Shown: positions 47,251 through 54,709 of the stretch, piece after piece
Numbering within the stretch: position 1 is the first letter of the stretch
Layout: the number at the start of each line of letters is the position of its first letter
Assembly: GCF_011305535.1 (NCBI RefSeq)
Contig: NZ_CP049905.1
Span: forward strand, 310,001-374,000
Direction: 5' to 3'
DNA: 64,000 bases
Origin: Diaphorobacter sp. HDW4B
GTDB lineage: Bacteria; Pseudomonadota; Gammaproteobacteria; Burkholderiales; Burkholderiaceae_C
Notes under the pieces: generated by a model
What the model was told of the DNA's origin: nothing
The model's database searches: none
The model's input: only the letters and a program-made list of their open reading frames with translations
Made by a program: the position numbers and the translations under genes

Positions 47251-48342
47251 ATGCCACAGGCCCCTGCGATGAATCTCTCCGAACTGCTGAACCGTCTTCC
47301 CCTTGGCGACTATTCCTCGTCCCCACAATTCACGGGCCGCCGCTTTCGCAACATCACCCCGCGCCCAGCGCCCTCTGCGCAGCCGGGCGCGAAGGTGATG
47401 TGGGATTTCTTGTTCAACAAGCCCAAAAACACGGAACCCGCTGCACCGCTTCCGGTGCGTCGCATATCGACAACCGAGTTGGATTCCGCTCCGGAAGGCA
47501 GCCTGTACCGACTCGGGCATTCCACTGTTCTGATGAAGCTGCGTGGCGGCTGGTGGATCACCGATCCCGTCTTTGCCGAACGCGCATCGCCCTTCAGTTT
47601 TGCCGGACCCAAGCGCTTTCACGCGCCGCCCATTTCCATCGCCGAGTTGCCCGCGCTGCAAGGCGTGCTGCTCTCGCATGATCACTACGATCACCTCGAC
47701 AGCCACGCCGTGATGCAGTTGGAAGGCAAGACGCAGGTGTTTCTGTGCACGTTGGGCGTTGGCGACCGACTGGTGTCTTTGGGCATTCCGCCCGAAAAAG
47801 TGCAGCAGTACGATTGGTGGCAAGGCACGGAAGTCAACGGCGTTCGCTTCACCGCCACGCCGGCACAGCATTTCTCGGGACGCGGTCTCGGTGACGGCAA
47901 CCGCACGCTGTGGGCCTCGTGGGTGATCGAGACCGGCGAGCAACGCGTTTTCTTCAGCGGCGACACCGGCTACTTCTCCGGCTTTGCCGAGATCGGAAAG
48001 CGCTTCGGGCCATTCGATCTCACGCTCATGGAAACCGGTGCCTACAACGAAAGCTGGCCTTATGTACACATGCATCCCGAGCAGACCGTGCAGGCGCATG
48101 TGGACTTGGGCGGGCGCTGGCTGCTGCCGATCCACAACGGCACTTTCGACTTGTCGATGCATGCCTGGTGGGACCCGTTCGAGCGCGTGGTGGAACTGAG
48201 CCAGCAACGTGGCATTCCACTGACGACGCCAATGATGGGTGAGCGGCTGAACATCGCCGCGCCTCATACTGGCTCGCAATGGTGGCAGCCGCTCATGCAC
48301 GAGCAGATGGTGCATGACAAAGCGCTGCGAACAGCGGGTTGA
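47251..48342 (+). CDS. MBL-fold metal-dependent hydrolase, UlaG/NAPE-PLD-like
   Basis: A 363-aa protein with intact metal sites: SHDHYDHLD (HxHxDH), AQHFSGRG, FSGDTGYFSGF and a late IHNGTF histidine, plus the NAPE-PLD-type LGHSTVLMKLRGGWWITDPVF beginning. An N-terminal stretch of about 60 residues precedes the domain and has no clear signal peptide. ATG at 47251; the internal ATG at 47269 is an alternative. Substrate not predictable. Contrast with the motif-deficient MBL protein at 37207. Confidence 0.88.
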   Translation: MPQAPAMNLSELLNRLPLGDYSSSPQFTGRRFRNITPRPAPSAQPGAKVMWDFLFNKPKNTEPAAPLPVRRISTTELDSAPEGSLYRLGHSTVLMKLRGGWWITDPVFAERASPFSFAGPKRFHAPPISIAELPALQGVLLSHDHYDHLDSHAVMQLEGKTQVFLCTLGVGDRLVSLGIPPEKVQQYDWWQGTEVNGVRFTATPAQHFSGRGLGDGNRTLWASWVIETGEQRVFFSGDTGYFSGFAEIGKRFGPFDLTLMETGAYNESWPYVHMHPEQTVQAHVDLGGRWLLPIHNGTFDLSMHAWWDPFERVVELSQQRGIPLTTPMMGERLNIAAPHTGSQWWQPLMHEQMVHDKALRTAG

Positions 48343-48441
48343 ACGCCAAGCGATTCGCCTACAAACCAAAAGGCCTCCGTCCTACATAGCTGCCACAAGT
48401 GCTTTTGCAAAAGCTCAATGTGCTCCCTCTAGCATGGAGCC

Positions 48442-49131
48442 ATGAGACAAAACCAAACACACGATGAAGCAACGCAGCCCCGCGCCCACCGCGCCGGACT
48501 GCGAACCCTGCTGCTTGGCAGCGCGTTGTGCGCCTTGGCGTTGCAGCCGTTTGCCGCAACCGCAGCCAGCTCCGACGACACCAACATTCCATCCGACAGC
48601 ACGGTCTATCCCAAGGGCGTGACCAAAGCACCAGCGGTGGCAAGCCAGTGCCTTGCGTGCCACGGCCCCACGGGCATCAGCCAGATTCCGGAATGGCCCA
48701 ATCTGGCCGGACAAAGCAAGGAATATCTCGCCACACAGCTGGGCGATTTCAAGTCCGGCAAGCGCGTGCACCCGATGATGCAGCCCGCAATCGCCGCCGT
48801 TACCCAGACGCAGATCCAGACGCTCGCTGCCTATTTCAGCGCGCAGGCTCCGTCCACACCCAAGCCGCCCACCACCGCAGCCAAGGCCGCACCCGCCATG
48901 GCCGCTGCATGCGCTGCGTGCCATGACACGGCTGCCATGCCCGCCAACCCACACCTTCGCGGACAGAAGGCTCCTTACCTGATCGAACAGTTGCACGCCT
49001 TCAAGAAAGGCTCGCGCAAGAGCGACATGATGGCACCCATGGTGCAGGCACTGAGTGATCAGGACATCGTCGATCTGGCCGAACATTTCAGCAACCTCGC
49101 CCCCGTCACTGCGGGCTCCGGCAAGCAGTAG
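48442..49131 (+). CDS. Di-haem cytochrome c4-like protein
   Basis: A 229-aa exported cytochrome. A long n-region and hydrophobic LLLGSALCALALQPFAATAASS form the signal peptide. Two haem motifs, CLACH (70-74) and CAACH, sit in the repeated c4 halves, with GISQIPEWPNLAGQSKEYLATQLGDFKSGKR in the first. It lies 46 bases upstream of a Tat-exported FAD oxidoreductase and is its plausible electron acceptor. Confidence 0.9.
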   Translation: MRQNQTHDEATQPRAHRAGLRTLLLGSALCALALQPFAATAASSDDTNIPSDSTVYPKGVTKAPAVASQCLACHGPTGISQIPEWPNLAGQSKEYLATQLGDFKSGKRVHPMMQPAIAAVTQTQIQTLAAYFSAQAPSTPKPPTTAAKAAPAMAAACAACHDTAAMPANPHLRGQKAPYLIEQLHAFKKGSRKSDMMAPMVQALSDQDIVDLAEHFSNLAPVTAGSGKQ

Positions 49132-49177
49132 TGCCTCAGCACAAGCAACTACAACAAGTTTGAAAGGCTGACGTCAC

Positions 49178-50743
49178 ATGCCAAAGAATTTCCAACCCGA
49201 ATCCCCTCCTCACTCCACAGACGCGGCAACCCCACTGCTGCGCCGCTGCTTCCTCAAGGTCGGCGCACTGCTGGGCGCGGGAACAGCCGCAGGAACCCAC
49301 AGTGCCATCGCACTGGCCCGCAGTGAACCCAAGAAGCTCAGCACCAACGTGGCAGCGCGCCCGGCTGGGCTCGACAAGTTCAAGGGCGAAGTCATCACCC
49401 GCAACGACTCGCGCTATCTGGGCTGGTTCTGGGCGATGACGTGGTACCGCATCAAGCCCAACCGTTTTCCATCGATGTTCGTGCAACCCACGGACCGCGA
49501 CGACCTGACGCTGCTGATGAAGTTCGCCAACGACAGCAAGCAACGCCTTGTCGCACGCAGCTCGGGCCACAACATCTCCAACCCCGTGCTTGCACAGGAT
49601 GCGATCACGGTGGACATGTCGCTGTTCGACCATATCGAAGAACTCGACACCGCACAGAAATCCGTCTGGGCAGGCCCCGGCGTATTGAGCGAAACGCTGA
49701 ACAAGCAACTCTTCGCCAAGGGCTTTGCTTTCCCGTCGGCACACACCGGCTTCGTCACCATCGGCGGCTATCTGCTCGGCGGTGGCATGGGCTGGAACAT
49801 GCCGCAATGGGGCATGGGCTGCGGCTCGGTGATCAGCGCAGAAGTGATGCTTGCTGATGGCAAGATCGTGAACACATCGGAGACCGAGAATACCGATCTG
49901 TTCTGGGCGATTCGCGGCGTCGGCCCCGGTTTCTTCGGCATCGTGCTGCGCTACAAGCTGCGCATCCACGAAGCGCCCGTGATCGTCAAGAACACCTACT
50001 TCTACCCCATCGACAAGCTGGAAGAAGCCGTCGCCGAATACGTCAAACTGCTGCCCCAAAGCGCCAACCGCACCGAGGTGCTGGGTGCACTCGGCAAATT
50101 CAACCCACCCAGCACACCCAAGGGCGAAGAGCAATGGCACTGGGTGGTGAACCTGATGTCCTACGGCAAAACCAAGGAAGAAGCACTCGAAGCAGCCAAA
50201 GTCTTCACGCAGGTTTCCGCCATCAGCAAACTGGCCAAGGCGAACCCGGCGGTGAACGTGCCCCTCACCTATCTCGACCTGTACAGCCAGCTCAGCACCG
50301 ATTTCTACAGCCAGTTCCGCACCAGCGAAATCGCGCTGTTCACCGACGAGCCCGGCAAGGCACTGCACTCGCTGGCCAAGACCATGTCGGCCAAAGCACT
50401 GGATTCCCGCTCTTTTGGCTTTTCGGTGCTGGGAACCAACCCCACAGTGCCAGAGCCGTGCAGCTTCACCTACTCCGCACCGCATTACCTGTCGTGGTAT
50501 CTCATCGGTACGACCAAGGAAGACGTGGCGAAAAACTACAAGCTTGCCGACGAGCTGTATGCGCTGCTCAAACCGCTGGCCAAGGGTTATTACATCAACG
50601 AGATCGATCTCACGCGCTTCCCTGCGCTGGTGAAGGAATGCTTCTCTGCTGAGAAGTGGAAGAAGCTGTTGGCTGTTCGGAAGCAGTTTGATCCGAACAA
50701 GCGGTTTGTTAGTTATCTCGACCGTTATTCGGATAAGCGGTGA
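49178..50743 (+). CDS. Tat-exported FAD-linked oxidase/dehydrogenase (PCMH + BBE type)
   Basis: A 521-aa flavoprotein. A Tat signal is evident (RRCFLKVGALLGAGTAAG, twin arginines at 22-23). The PCMH FAD domain carries RSSGH (127-131), whose His is the usual 8-alpha covalent FAD attachment, and GGYLLGGGMGWNMPQWGMGCG. The second cysteine attachment seen in berberine-bridge enzymes is absent. The C-terminal FDPNKRFVSYLDRY matches the BBE tail. Relatives oxidise sugars, alcohols or aromatic alcohols. Placement after a cytochrome c4 suggests a dehydrogenase reducing cytochrome rather than O2 (inference). Confidence 0.88.
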   Translation: MPKNFQPESPPHSTDAATPLLRRCFLKVGALLGAGTAAGTHSAIALARSEPKKLSTNVAARPAGLDKFKGEVITRNDSRYLGWFWAMTWYRIKPNRFPSMFVQPTDRDDLTLLMKFANDSKQRLVARSSGHNISNPVLAQDAITVDMSLFDHIEELDTAQKSVWAGPGVLSETLNKQLFAKGFAFPSAHTGFVTIGGYLLGGGMGWNMPQWGMGCGSVISAEVMLADGKIVNTSETENTDLFWAIRGVGPGFFGIVLRYKLRIHEAPVIVKNTYFYPIDKLEEAVAEYVKLLPQSANRTEVLGALGKFNPPSTPKGEEQWHWVVNLMSYGKTKEEALEAAKVFTQVSAISKLAKANPAVNVPLTYLDLYSQLSTDFYSQFRTSEIALFTDEPGKALHSLAKTMSAKALDSRSFGFSVLGTNPTVPEPCSFTYSAPHYLSWYLIGTTKEDVAKNYKLADELYALLKPLAKGYYINEIDLTRFPALVKECFSAEKWKKLLAVRKQFDPNKRFVSYLDRYSDKR

Positions 50744-51495
50744 TTTTTCTTTTGTGTGCGTGGCACATGGGTTTGAATTTTTGAGTGCTGTCGGCCGGGT
50801 CTCGCCCCGGCGTGCGACTCACTTTCTTTTTGTGCAAAAAGAAAGTAAGCAAAGAAAAGGCAGCCCACTGTCCACGACCCTTCGCTTCGCTGCGGGCAAC
50901 CTGATTCTGGAGATTCGTCCGGCGCACAGCAGAACTCGCTGCGAGCCCAAGGGCTCTCCGCTCAGACAACTGCCGTGAGTCAGTTGTGGAAGTTTTGAGC
51001 GGCATTTGCCGCTCAAAACCGCCGGACGAACCTCCAGAAACAGGCGTGGCCAGAAGGGCGGGTGCGGATGCGGGGAGTGATACGGCACATCGCTTCGCTC
51101 GTGCACGAATTCACCCTCACCCCAGCCCTCTCCCGCCAGCGGACGAGGGGGTAAGACCAGTCGCGCGATCAACGGACGAGTGCAGCGAATCGAGCACAGA
51201 AACACAAGCAAAAAGATGGGCGCAGAACTTGCATCTCCACATCTCGCGAAGTCGCGAGATGAACCGGCACGAGCGAAGCAAAGTGCCGTGACATCCTCTG
51301 AAGAAAAATCTGATTTGCGGCAAGCTGTTTGAACGGAGCGCCTTCGGCGCGAAGAGAGTTTTGCCGCAGGTATTCAAAGCGCGTTTTGGTTACTTTTGCG
51401 CGCAAGCAAAAGTGACCCCGCCGCCGGGCGGAACTCCCGGCATCCGTAAACAACCACCCAACGAAGTCAAAAAAGAACAAACCAAAGGCAAGGAA
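50744..51495. repeat. Hairpin-rich intergenic block without genes
   Basis: About 750 bases with no credible protein gene but at least nine inverted repeats: 50821-50846 (12-bp arms), 50943-50956, 50966-50987, a long pair 50907-50924 with 51020-51037 (17 of 18 match) enclosing a perfect 13-bp stem at 50992-51019, a perfect 10-bp stem at 51240-51261, CGGCAC/GTGCCG 51265-51288, TGCGGCAA/TTGCCGCA 51316-51368 enclosing GCGCC/GGCGC, and 51388-51417. It looks like one or more dispersed intergenic repeat elements. Any transcript would be highly folded. Confidence 0.7.
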
Positions 51496-52710
51496 TTACA
51501 AAGCAGCCTTAACCACATACTCCCGCCGAAACTCGGCAACACTCCCCACCCCAGCAATCATCATGTCCCGAGTCAGCTCGGCCTGCAGACGCTCATACAC
51601 ACTCTTCACCCCCATCCACCCGCCGAGCGAGAGCCCATAAAGCACGGGGCGTCCAATCGCCACCGCATTGGCACCAAGAGACAGCGCCTTGAACACATCG
51701 GTGCCGCGTCGAATGCCGCTGTCCATGATGATCGGCACACGTCCCTGAACCACTTCGGCCACGGCTGGCAACGCTTCGATGGCTGACGAAACACCATCCA
51801 ACTGCCGACCGCCATGGTTGGACACCTGGATTGCCGACACGCCGTGGTTGAGCGCACGCTGTGCCATCTCTGCGGTGAGCACGCCTTTGAGCACCAACGG
51901 CAGCTTGGTGGTTTCCTGAATGAAACGTACATCGTCCCAGCTCAGGCTTCGCTTGAATGGGCTTCCGCCTGCGTTCACCAACGGCAGGCTGGACGGAAAC
52001 TGAAAGCCCATGCGGATCGTCGCATCGGAACTCCCCGGCGCAAAGGCATCAATGGAGAACACAATCGCGCTGTAGCCTGCGGCCTCGGCGCGTTTGATCA
52101 GATCGCGTGACTTGTTCTGGTCTTCGAGCAGATAGAGCTGAAACCACTTGGGGCCCTTGGTCGAAGCCGCGATCTCTTCGATCGAGCGGTTGGCCGTTGT
52201 GCTCACCTCCATGAGCGTGCCCGCCTCTGCCGTTCCGCGCGCGGTGCCGAACTCTGCCGATTGGTGCGCCAGACCGTGCGCGCCCATGGGCGTGGTGATG
52301 ATGGGCATGCTCAGTGACTGGCCGAGCAAGGTGGTGCGCAGATCGGGCACCGCCTTGCCGACGAGATACTGCGGCTTGATCACGAGCCTGTCGAATGCGC
52401 GACGGTTTTCGCGCAGCGTCCATTGGCTGTCCGAGCCCGACGAGATGAACGCAAATGCGCCAGGGTCCATCACCTTCCTGGCCTCAGCCTCCAAGTCATT
52501 CAGATCGGCAATGCGCAACGGCCTGACAACATCGGGCGCGGCAAACGGCGGGCGATTGGCATCCTTCGGGTCCAGCCCAACCGTGAATGCCGGTGCCGAT
52601 ACTTCGCTGCCTTGCGCTGCGGCCTGATTCAGGAACGACGCGCCAGCCACGGCCCCCAAGGCCGCTGTTTGAATGAATTGACGGCGAGCCAGAGCTTGCT
52701 TGGACGACAT
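51496..52710 (-). CDS. Tat-exported FMN-dependent alpha-hydroxy-acid oxidase
   Basis: A 404-aa protein of the glycolate/lactate oxidase family. A Tat signal (LARRQFIQTAALGAVAGASFLNQAAA) is unusual for this normally cytoplasmic family. Marks: FDRLVIKPQYLVG, IITTPMGAHGLAH, WFQLYLLEDQNKSRDLIKRAEAAGYSAIVFSID, VSNHGGRQLDG (catalytic His), IIMDSGIRRGTDVFKALSLGANAVAIGRPVLYGL. ATG at 52710 with GGAG nine bases upstream; an upstream in-frame GTG is less good. Exported, so it may oxidise a 2-hydroxy acid in the periplasm. Confidence 0.9.
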   Translation of the reverse strand: MSSKQALARRQFIQTAALGAVAGASFLNQAAAQGSEVSAPAFTVGLDPKDANRPPFAAPDVVRPLRIADLNDLEAEARKVMDPGAFAFISSGSDSQWTLRENRRAFDRLVIKPQYLVGKAVPDLRTTLLGQSLSMPIITTPMGAHGLAHQSAEFGTARGTAEAGTLMEVSTTANRSIEEIAASTKGPKWFQLYLLEDQNKSRDLIKRAEAAGYSAIVFSIDAFAPGSSDATIRMGFQFPSSLPLVNAGGSPFKRSLSWDDVRFIQETTKLPLVLKGVLTAEMAQRALNHGVSAIQVSNHGGRQLDGVSSAIEALPAVAEVVQGRVPIIMDSGIRRGTDVFKALSLGANAVAIGRPVLYGLSLGGWMGVKSVYERLQAELTRDMMIAGVGSVAEFRREYVVKAAL

Positions 52711-52737
52711 GTGATGCACTCCATTTTTGAACAGGAC

Positions 52738-52808
52738 AATTGACTACCTACATCGTCGCCGAAAAAAATGGGCTCGACAGAGTCTCAATCGATGTAGTTG
52801 TATCAATT
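52738..52808. promoter_or_regulatory. Long-range inverted repeat upstream of the hydroxy-acid oxidase gene
   Basis: AATTGA (52738-52743) and CTACATCG (52748-52755) are mirrored by CGATGTAG (52790-52797) and TCAATT (52803-52808). It lies between two same-strand genes, 28 bases before the oxidase ATG. Operator pair or mRNA structure. Confidence 0.4.
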
Positions 52809-53685
52809 ATCTCTGTTTATGTACAGCGATTACTCCCGCCAGAATGCACGCCATTCCCAGCAGCACTTGCCCGCTCATGGCATTGCCCAGCAGCAGAAAG
52901 TCCAATGCGGCAGTGACTGCGGGAACCAGATAGAACAGGCTGGTCACGTTCACTAGATTGCCATGCTGGATAAGCCGGTAGAGCAACAACTGCGCGCACA
53001 CCGATGTGACGATGGCGAGAAACAGTACAGGGAGCCAGAAGTCCCAGTTCATTTCCCAGCGCGGCGGCTGCACTTGTGCGAAGAGCAGGCAGACGATCAG
53101 CGTCACCACATACTGCAGCGGCAGCACCTGCGCGGGGGTTTGCTGAACGCGTTTTTGCAGCAGCGATCCTGCGGTGATGCAAACCAGTGCAGCCAAGGCG
53201 AACAGCATGCCTGTGGCGTCAAGGCCCGTTCGCATGAGGCTTTTCCAGACCACGAGCACCAGGCCTGTCATCGCCAACAGGAGTCCGCAGACGCGCATCG
53301 CCGTGAAGCGCCGCTCGACCAACAGCAAGGTCAACACGGGTTGCACGCCGAGCACCACGGCCAGCATGCCTGGTGTGATGCCGTGCGACATCGATTCGAA
53401 ATAGCAGACCGAGTAGCCCGCGATCATCACCAGCCCCGCCAGTGCGACACGACCGCGCGTTCCGCGTGCTGGCAGCCAGCGACGCGGGTTGCCGATCAGG
53501 ATCAGCAGAACCAACAGGGCAATGCCGTATCGGGCCAGCAGCACCGCCGATGCGGAGCCGTGGTCCAACGCCCAGCGCGTGACGATGGCGGAGCCGCCCC
53601 AGAGAAGAACAAAGGCGCACGCCGCAGCAGCACCCGACCAAGGATTTGCGCGCTTTGCGAGCGCGTCCAGTTTCAAGATGGACAT
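52807..53685 (-). CDS. EamA/DMT family transporter
   Basis: A 292-aa membrane protein with about ten hydrophobic segments in two EamA halves: AAAACAFVLLWGGSAIVTRWALDHGSASAVLLARYGIALLVLLILIG in the first and AALVCITAGSLLQKRV with the NVTSLFYLVPAVTAALDFLLLGNAMSGQVLLGMACILAGVI repeat in the second. These families export amino acids or other small metabolites. Substrate unknown. Its stop overlaps the inverted repeat in front of the oxidase gene. Confidence 0.92.
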   Translation of the reverse strand: MSILKLDALAKRANPWSGAAAACAFVLLWGGSAIVTRWALDHGSASAVLLARYGIALLVLLILIGNPRRWLPARGTRGRVALAGLVMIAGYSVCYFESMSHGITPGMLAVVLGVQPVLTLLLVERRFTAMRVCGLLLAMTGLVLVVWKSLMRTGLDATGMLFALAALVCITAGSLLQKRVQQTPAQVLPLQYVVTLIVCLLFAQVQPPRWEMNWDFWLPVLFLAIVTSVCAQLLLYRLIQHGNLVNVTSLFYLVPAVTAALDFLLLGNAMSGQVLLGMACILAGVIAVHKQR

Positions 53686-53718
53686 GAAGAAATCTCACCT
53701 GCAAATGAATTCAAAACG

Positions 53719-53795
53719 CAGGTCACGGTTCGGCAACTACGTGCAGTCAATGCACGCAGACAAGCGAATCATCAGGAGATGAAAAACGTGACCTG
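53719..53795. repeat. 9-bp inverted repeat pair in an otherwise empty stretch
   Basis: CAGGTCACG (53719-53727) and CGTGACCTG (53787-53795) are perfect inverted arms 59 bases apart, upstream of the EamA gene. The stretch 53686-54009 otherwise holds only a doubtful 59-codon frame. Could be paired operators or remnant element ends. Confidence 0.35.
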
Positions 53796-53798
53796 AAA

Positions 53799-53978
53799 TC
53801 AGTCCGCGCTGGCCCGAAAACCGGGTGGCGGAGTGTTGGCAGCCGCGCGTGGAGGTGGCGGTGCCAGAGTCATGGCAGGTGGTGGAGCGTTCAAATGGCT
53901 GACGACACAACGCAGGTTCGCGCCGCCCCAGAAAGCGGGGGCTTGCGATGGGAATGTGGTTGCGTTGCGCGAAGACAT
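53799..53978 (-). CDS. Doubtful 59-aa Pro/Ala-rich small ORF
   Basis: ATG at 53978 to TGA at 53799 on the minus strand, 32 bases past the ATPase gene. The product runs MSSRNATTFPSQAPAFWGGA then a Pro/Ala-rich tail (APPPPRAAANTPPPGF). No good Shine-Dalgarno is seen; TATACT lies about 9 bases upstream. It may be a real small protein or chance. Confidence 0.25.
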   Translation of the reverse strand: MSSRNATTFPSQAPAFWGGANLRCVVSHLNAPPPAMTLAPPPPRAAANTPPPGFRASAD

Positions 53979-54009
53979 GGCTTCAGTATAGCCAGCGCAC
54001 CGGCTCGAC

Positions 54010-54705
54010 TTACCGGGGAGAACCCGAATCCGGCGTTGACGCGGAAGTTTCCGTCAGCGGTCGCATCACCAACATCGAGTCCGCCATGGTGCGCGCTTCG
54101 TGTTCGTTGTGGGTGACGAGCACGGCGGTCTGCCCCGCCTGCTTGAGGATGTCGCGCACCTCGATGGTCAGGCGCTCGCGGGTGGCGGCATCGAGGTTGG
54201 AGAATGGTTCGTCCAGCAGCAGCAAGGCGGGCGATGGTGCCAGCGCGCGCGCGAGTGCGACGCGTTGCTGCTGACCGCCGGAAAGTTCGTGCGGGTACTT
54301 CTTGCCAGATTCCTTCAAACCGACGAGCGAAAGCAATTCGTCGCAACGCGCTCGCTGCTCCGCATGGCTTTGACGACGCAGGCCAAACACCACGTTCTGC
54401 GTCACGGTGAGATGCGGAAACAGGCCGTACTCCTGGAACATCATGCCGACATGGCGCTTCTCTGGCGGCAAATGAATGGAAGGAGAAGACAGCACCGTGT
54501 TGCCCAGACGAATCTCGCCCTCCTGCACCGGCTCGAAACCTGCGATGGCACGCAGCACCGATGTCTTGCCGCAACCCGATGGGCCGAACAGGCAGGCAAT
54601 GCTGCCGGATTCCACCATCAATTCAAAATCGCGCACGACGAAATGCGGCCCGCGCGGCGTGTCGTAAGAAAGGCTCAAGTGGTCGATTCGCAGGGCTGCC
54701 ATCAT
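54010..54705 (-). CDS. ABC transporter ATP-binding protein (Fe(III)/spermidine type)
   Basis: A 231-aa ATPase: Walker A GPSGCGKTS, Q-loop MMFQEYGLFPHLTV, signature LSGGQQQRV, Walker B LLLLDEPFSNLD and the switch His in VTHNEHEA. It lacks the C-terminal TOBE extension of FbpC-type proteins (about 350 aa). ATGATG start. Four bases after the permease stop, third gene of the binding protein-permease-ATPase operon. Confidence 0.92.
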   Translation of the reverse strand: MMAALRIDHLSLSYDTPRGPHFVVRDFELMVESGSIACLFGPSGCGKTSVLRAIAGFEPVQEGEIRLGNTVLSSPSIHLPPEKRHVGMMFQEYGLFPHLTVTQNVVFGLRRQSHAEQRARCDELLSLVGLKESGKKYPHELSGGQQQRVALARALAPSPALLLLDEPFSNLDAATRERLTIEVRDILKQAGQTAVLVTHNEHEARTMADSMLVMRPLTETSASTPDSGSPR

Positions 54706-54709
54706 GTCG

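Noticed and set aside
50709-51480. Several short frames (e.g. with PLAGEGWGEGE-like text) between the FAD oxidoreductase and the hydroxy-acid oxidase
   Set aside because: They lie in hairpin-rich repeat DNA on all frames and lack ribosome sites. Such peptides are known false calls in repeats.
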